In this document: piece by piece, positions 61,586 to 64,000 of the stretch
How positions within the stretch are numbered: the first letter of the stretch is position 1
Layout of the letters: each line of letters opens with the position of its first letter
From: Chrysomallon squamiferum
Taxonomy: Eukaryota; Mollusca; Gastropoda; Neomphalida; Peltospiridae
Length of the DNA stretch: 64,000 nucleotides
Assembly: GCA_012295275.1 (NCBI GenBank)
Contig: CM022673.1
Coordinates: forward strand, 10,418,288-10,482,287
Direction: 5' to 3'
Position numbers and translations under genes: made by a program
The notes under the pieces: model-generated
Database searches by the model: none
What the model saw: the letters and a program-made list of their open reading frames with translations, nothing else
Told to the model about the DNA's origin: nothing

Positions 61586-63842
61586 AGGAAAGAAATGAAA
61601 TGAAAAAAAAATGACTTTATTGGTGTTTATAAATCTGATTAAGATCAGTAATTGGCTATTTAAAAAAAAAAAATGTTAACTTAACAAAATGCTGATAAAT
61701 TAGAAAACAGTAAAAAGAAAAAAACAGAAAAGATGAAGAAAGAAAGAAAGAAATGAAATGAAGAAAAAAAAGGAAACCATTAATTTTGCCAATAGTTCAG
61801 TGGCTACTTTTTGCCAATCAGCAACAAGAAATTCTTTATTTACTTCTTGCCACAGAGAATAATCTAGGCATTATATCTTTAATGGAAAACTGAATGCAAG
61901 ACTGAAATCATTCTATTCTATGTGCACTTTAATAAATTAAACTATTTGAAACAGTTTCAGGCATGTTTAACATGACACAAAAAAACAAAAACAACCAGAT
62001 TACATCAGTCTGTGCTGAAGACATGAAGATGGCAGACTCAGATTAGCAGTCTTCTTGTCTCCATTCAGAGATACTGTGTGAGTTATTCTCTCCCTTCTGA
62101 ACCTTCACAAAGCAGTATCTTTACCATGTGAAGCAAAAACAGGGACAAATGGAGGATTTCCCATACAATTCTATCATTGTAAGTTGATGTAATATTCAAA
62201 ACGAAAAATTCATTATATGCCAAAGCTACCACCAACACCATAAGAACAACAAAAACAACAACAATAAAGAAAAGAAAAGAAAAGAACAAAATGATTTTGT
62301 GCAGTTGTTATCACCTTGGATAAATAACGAACAAACTTGTTTGGAATATATGATTGAACAGCACTGAAAATACAACATTTCATGTTGACTGAAGAGGAAA
62401 TGATGCAGACAGAGTACTAGTTAATTTGTTGGCAATAGCTCATCTCTGCTCATTAGTAAATTTCATTTAACTGTTATTTTTGTTTTCTCAAAAGCTTCTT
62501 GGTGTTAATCATTCAAATTTACAACACACCTCAGTCAACAACAACTGTGTTGAACTACTGCTTTGAGCTGAAAACTAAAAATGGATTTGCAACTTTCAAG
62601 ATTTATATTAGCCAGCTTCGTTATTTGTTTGATAATGACTCTTGAAATATGAAATAAGATTTCAGTTTAGTGAAAATAGAATAAGAGTTGAAAAAAGCAA
62701 GAATCTTGCCGATAAAAAATTATTTTAAAACAAGATATAAATTAAAAATATGAAGAAAAAAGATTACAAAATAAAATACACCCATACAAACACACACACA
62801 CACACACACATTTTTTCCCAGCTAAAGGTTTTGAGTTCCAATTTTCACAAATATATCACAAAAATCAAACTGCAGTTTATTAAAAATAATGAAGAAAATA
62901 CCTGAGCTGGGGAACTGGGGAAAGAATGGACTAATATCTAAAATAATTAAAAGTATCTAGATAATTCAGAACCAACTGAGAAACAAGTGGCCAAAAGTCT
63001 GATAAAATAAAGAGAATTAACATAACTTTTTGCTGGAACAACTGGGCTAAAGTTTGAATTACAGTATTATGCTTTGGGGTACAACTGAATTAATATCTGA
63101 TAAAATAAAAAAGAATGCATGATCCAACACAAGACCTTTTGGGGAAACAATTGAGCTAATGTCTACTATTATAAAATGAGGAAATGGGCTGATGAGGACT
63201 AAAGTTTGATGTAATAAAACAAGTACCTGGGCCAACAATAAGATAGTTTTGGGGAAAAACAGGAATAATATCTGATACAAGAGAAATAGTATATACTTGT
63301 GTTAATATAAGTCCTTTTAGAGAATAGTTGGGCTAAAATGTGATTCAACAAAAATAGTATCTGGTATAACAGGAACATATTGGACAATTATTAAAAGAAT
63401 ACCTGGATCAACACCAGACCATTTCAAAAGACCTCTGGACTAATGTGTGATGTAATAAAATTAATACCTAGGCCAATACAAGACCATTTTATAGAAGCAT
63501 AATATCCAACAAAATGAATATCTAGGTCAATACAAGACCAGTCTAACTTCTCACGATCAGCTGGGCTAATACCTGATAATTAAACAAGTAGCTGGGCAAC
63601 ACAACACCATTTTACTGTGCTAACATCCAATGAATTGAATACTCGGGCCAATACCAGGCCATTCTGAGCATCAACTGGGCTGAGGTTTGATACAATAAAA
63701 CAACAATTACCTGGGCCATTCGCAGCTTGTCATCGAGATCTCGTCTGTCTTTGTCTGCTGCGGACAACTTGATCTTTAAACTGGAAATTTCAGCCATCAA
63801 GTCCAGCTTGTGGGTTTCCAGTGATGTTCTGGTCAGCAGTTC
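41908..63842 (-). CDS. PPFIBP1: Liprin-beta (PPFIBP1/PPFIBP2 family), 3' twenty coding exons, runs off right edge
   Basis: Liprin-beta is a cytoplasmic scaffold that pairs with liprin-alpha at synapses, focal adhesions and the cell cortex. Coding exons: 63711-63842, 61192-61300, 59999-60061, 56660-56721, 55144-55228, 54585-54670, 53417-53474, 52976-53115, 52115-52298, 48276-48387, 47629-47748, 46742-46892, 46179-46290, 45473-45561, 44744-44869, 43984-44115, 43212-43400, 42826-42975, 42429-42488 and 41908-41961. All have GT-AG borders and matching phases, giving 2,214 bases or 737 residues plus stop. Order: coiled coil (about 1-150), Ser-rich and basic linker (150-385), SAM 1 (about 386-470), SAM 2 (472-540), SAM 3 (556-635), C-terminal tail. 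Human liprin-beta-1 is about 1,010 residues, so the N-terminal exons lie to the right. The symbol marks the family; beta-1 versus beta-2 is not resolved. Confidence 0.96.
43212..44115 (-). CDS. PPFIBP1: Liprin-beta SAM domain 3
   Basis: Exon 43984-44115 encodes VVLWTNHRVMEWLRTIDLSE then YAPNLRGSGVHGALM. Exon 43212-43400 continues VLEHRFNAELFAQLLSIPSN and KTLLRRHLSTHFVGLIGQE. The NHRVMEWLR...YAPNLRGSGVHG signature is diagnostic of liprin-beta. The donor of the second exon (GTTCAG) is weak, but the phase fits. Confidence 0.96.
44456..44509. repeat. 54-base A run
   Basis: One of the longest homopolymers in the window, in the intron between liprin-beta exons 44744-44869 and 43984-44115. On the plus strand it could be a retroposon tail, but no element body is recognisable to its left. 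Confidence 0.95.
44660..44740 (-). mobile_element. Possible tRNA-like fragment
   Basis: The minus strand reads AATAGTTAGAACAGGCACTG then GGTCTGTAGCC, faintly like a tRNA-derived repeat found near gene exons. It is only 3 bases from an exon donor. The match to box consensus is poor, so this is a weak call. Confidence 0.15.
44744..45561 (-). CDS. PPFIBP1: Liprin-beta SAM domain 2
   Basis: Exon 45473-45561 encodes WLDDIGLPQYKDAFYDARVD then GRMLHFMTV. Exon 44744-44869 continues EDLLSLRVTNELHHISLKRG then IQVLRVNGFNPQCLKRRPS. These are almost the family consensus. In liprins the SAM repeats pack together as one unit that binds liprin-alpha. Confidence 0.96.
45589..45872. repeat. Two short tandem arrays in a liprin-beta intron
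   Basis: Three degenerate copies of an about 70-80 bp unit (TTATTTTCTGTACTTGTGA, ACAAGAAATA, TATTAACAGTCAA) span 45,589-45,775. Two copies of an about 45 bp unit (TAACTATCTTTTGTACTGGC) follow to 45,872. They lie just upstream of exon 45473-45561 on the transcript. Confidence 0.75.
46179..46892 (-). CDS. PPFIBP1: Liprin-beta SAM domain 1
   Basis: Exon 46742-46892 encodes DLDIPFARWDGDRVTAWMNA then IGLNMYLVDCKRWVRNGEQL and LRASTQDLEK. Exon 46179-46290 completes the domain with ELGMKNAIHRKKLQLALQVI. The Trp, the conserved Leu pattern and the final HRKKLQLAL helix are typical of liprin-beta SAM 1. Confidence 0.96.
47400..47550. repeat. Degenerate tandem repeat, about 33-60 bp unit
   Basis: Repeated words (TATTTCTGTA, ATGATTT, AAAAAAAGA) occur three to four times about 80 bases downstream of the donor of exon 47629-47748. 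No splice-site motif is clearly copied. Confidence 0.6.
47629..54670 (-). CDS. PPFIBP1: Liprin-beta linker exons
   Basis: Seven exons (54585-54670, 53417-53474, 52976-53115, 52115-52298, 48276-48387, 47629-47748, plus the join into SAM 1) encode a Ser/Thr-rich, basic linker. Recognisable pieces are GFPTLGKTLL...RSGKRSCSAPNL, KKKKGIKRFFGK, LKRSSSQDFDG and RRGGVRATATARLGWSRD. Each has a clear counterpart in vertebrate liprin-beta (the SAPNLAE, FGKLRRS and RGGTRATAGPRLGWSRD regions). These segments carry likely phosphorylation sites. Exon 52115-52298 is much richer in G/C than the rest of the gene. Confidence 0.92.
48388..52114 (-). other. Liprin-beta intron, 3.7 kb
   Basis: Mostly AT-rich with TA and TAAA tracts. 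The part from 49,980 to 50,880 is less simple but has no coding frame that I recognise. The right end (51,997-52,114) is unusually G/C-rich and is described separately. Confidence 0.5.
52049..52092. other. G/C-rich intronic inverted repeat next to a liprin-beta donor
   Basis: CGCATGCTG (52,049-52,057) and CAGCATGCG (52,084-52,092) form a perfect 9-bp stem with a 26-base loop rich in purine/pyrimidine runs. On the transcript it lies about 22-66 nt after the donor of exon 52115-52298 (GTGATG, a weak donor). A pre-mRNA hairpin here could affect splicing. That role is inference. Confidence 0.6.
52846..53398. repeat. TAAA and AAT microsatellites flanking a liprin-beta exon
   Basis: TAAA units and some AAT units run from 52,846 to about 52,960, ending about 15 bases from the donor of exon 52976-53115. 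About 20 AAT units (53,339-53,398) abut the next intron end, 18 bases from exon 53417-53474. Confidence 0.9.
54085..54385 (+). mobile_element. Tandem pair of tRNA-derived SINE-like units
   Basis: Two direct copies, about 155 bp apart, begin near 54,085 and 54,236. The first has an A-box-like TTTAGCTCAGTAATAAAACA and a B-box-like AGTTCAAATCAG. Both share CTTAGC(T/A)TAGAGATAATTAG, a GGTACT(G/A)CCACTGG segment and an AAATTAAAACAAAAA tail. The tRNA-like head plus common body and A-rich tail is the usual SINE layout. The two copies look like a dimer or an insertion followed by duplication. Confidence 0.6.
55144..55228 (-). CDS. PPFIBP1: Liprin-beta exon with two in-frame donors 9 bases apart
   Basis: The exon can end at CTCAAG|GTAGAA (left edge 55,153) or at AGAAAAG|GTATTA (left edge 55,144). 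Both leave phase 1 and join the next exon (54585-54670) without changing frame. The longer form adds Gly-Arg-Lys before VVDELLVIEDD. Which donor is used cannot be told from sequence. Confidence 0.75.
55144..63842 (-). CDS. PPFIBP1: Liprin-beta coiled-coil exons (first five in window)
   Basis: Exon 63711-63842 starts ELLTRTSLETHKLDLMAEIS, a hallmark of liprin-beta coiled coils. Exons 61192-61300 and 59999-60061 continue the coil and a Gly/Ser break (NGSGYGSDLGG). Exons 56660-56721 and 55144-55228 encode EVEKLKRAVDALMMANEEK then DRKLDDMKRLLKRYRRVEEL, the conserved end of the coil. The coil mediates self-association and partner binding. The section that in vertebrates lies between these blocks is shorter here. 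The introns are the longest in the gene and full of simple repeats. Confidence 0.93.
56779..56940. repeat. AG and AT microsatellites
   Basis: About 30 AG units (56,779-56,840) and about 14 AT units (56,913-56,940), within 60-220 bases upstream of the acceptor of exon 56660-56721. The Arg/Glu and Ser/Leu ORFs here are products of the repeat. Confidence 0.95.
57612..57880. repeat. 37-bp minisatellite with a repeated ATTGG (CCAAT) word
   Basis: ATTGG begins at 57,621, 57,647, 57,689, 57,726, 57,763 and 57,836, with variants at about 57,799 (ATAGG) and 57,874 (ACTGG). From 57,689 on the spacing is 36-38 bp. The unit reads roughly AAGCTTTCAT-TTGATTGGT then AA-TTTCAG. It lies in the liprin-beta intron between exons 59999-60061 and 56660-56721. 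Confidence 0.85.
58069..58105. repeat. 37-base A run
   Basis: An uninterrupted A run just to the right of the ATTGG minisatellite, in the same liprin-beta intron. Confidence 0.95.
61428..61775. repeat. Direct tandem duplication, about 185 bp x 2, with GAAA tracts
   Basis: Each copy contains ATCTGATTAAGATCAG, ATTGGCTATTT, AAATTAGAAAACAGTAAAAA and a GAAGAAAGAAAG tract. Copies start near 61,428 and 61,612. It lies about 130 bases upstream of exon 61192-61300 on the transcript. Confidence 0.85.
62895..63722 (-). repeat. Degenerate 60-70 bp tandem array carrying copies of the liprin-beta splice donor
   Basis: Up to about fourteen diverged units share ATACCTGGGCCAATACAAGA, CCATTTT, CAACTGGGCTAAT and TCTGATACAATAAAA words. 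The word TACCTGGGCCAA is, on the transcript, TTGGCCCAGGTA. The exon at 63711-63842 ends ATGGCCCAG|GTAATT, so the exon end and donor form the first unit. Donor-like copies appear near 63,224, 63,400, 63,467 and others with changes. Confidence 0.8.
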
Positions 63843-64000
63843 CTGGAAATCATGAAAACAGAAATGAGTGAAATTGCTATAACAAAAAGCAGAATCAAAA
63901 GAAGATGACAAAATGAAAATTAAATTGGTTTTAAAAAATGCAATCGTAAAGTAAATACTAAAAATAGAATAATCCAACTACTAATATCTAACATTAAGAA

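Noticed and set aside
1-64000. CRISPR arrays, operons, ribosome binding sites, rRNA or functional tRNA genes
   Set aside because: The sequence is eukaryotic with spliced genes. The regular arrays present have no spacers, and the tRNA-like segments are too decayed to be functional.

Overview
The window is animal nuclear DNA: very AT-rich, with many microsatellites and long A/T runs, and protein-coding genes split into short exons (54-290 nt) by GT-AG introns. No ORF in the six-frame track is a complete gene; the genes appear only after splicing. The protein sequences and the repeat-laden AT-rich introns suggest an invertebrate, probably a spiralian such as a mollusc. That placement is an inference, not demonstrated.

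Three genes lie head-to-tail, all on the minus strand. (1) The left end to about 15.36 kb holds the 5' part of a plexin-domain-containing protein (PLXDC/TEM7 family): signal peptide, Thr-rich stalk and the start of the nidogen-like domain. The rest lies beyond the left edge. (2) 27,365-34,987 holds a complete ZSWIM2 gene, an E3 ubiquitin ligase, with 12 coding exons that stay in phase throughout and give 677 residues with SWIM, RING, ZZ and RING fingers. (3) 41,908-63,842 holds the 3' twenty coding exons of a liprin-beta gene (PPFIBP1/PPFIBP2 family), giving 737 residues with coiled coil, basic linker, three SAM domains and a C-terminal Ser-Asn-Val. Its 5' exons lie beyond the right edge.

Between PLXDC and ZSWIM2 (15.4-27.3 kb) no gene is recognisable, but several G/C- and CpG-richer islands stand out from the AT background and may be regulatory elements. 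Between ZSWIM2 and liprin-beta (35-41.9 kb) lies a decayed Tigger-like transposon that retains the N-terminal DNA-binding part of a transposase.

The most unusual pattern is in the introns. Three separate exons (two in ZSWIM2, one in liprin-beta) are followed immediately by tandem arrays whose repeat unit includes a copy of that exon's own 5' splice site. The units differ in sequence and length (31, 34 and about 60-70 bp), so these look like three independent events in which a splice donor was caught up in minisatellite growth. I know of no named system for this. The three genes have unrelated functions (extracellular matrix/receptor, ubiquitin ligation, synaptic/adhesion scaffold) and do not form a pathway.
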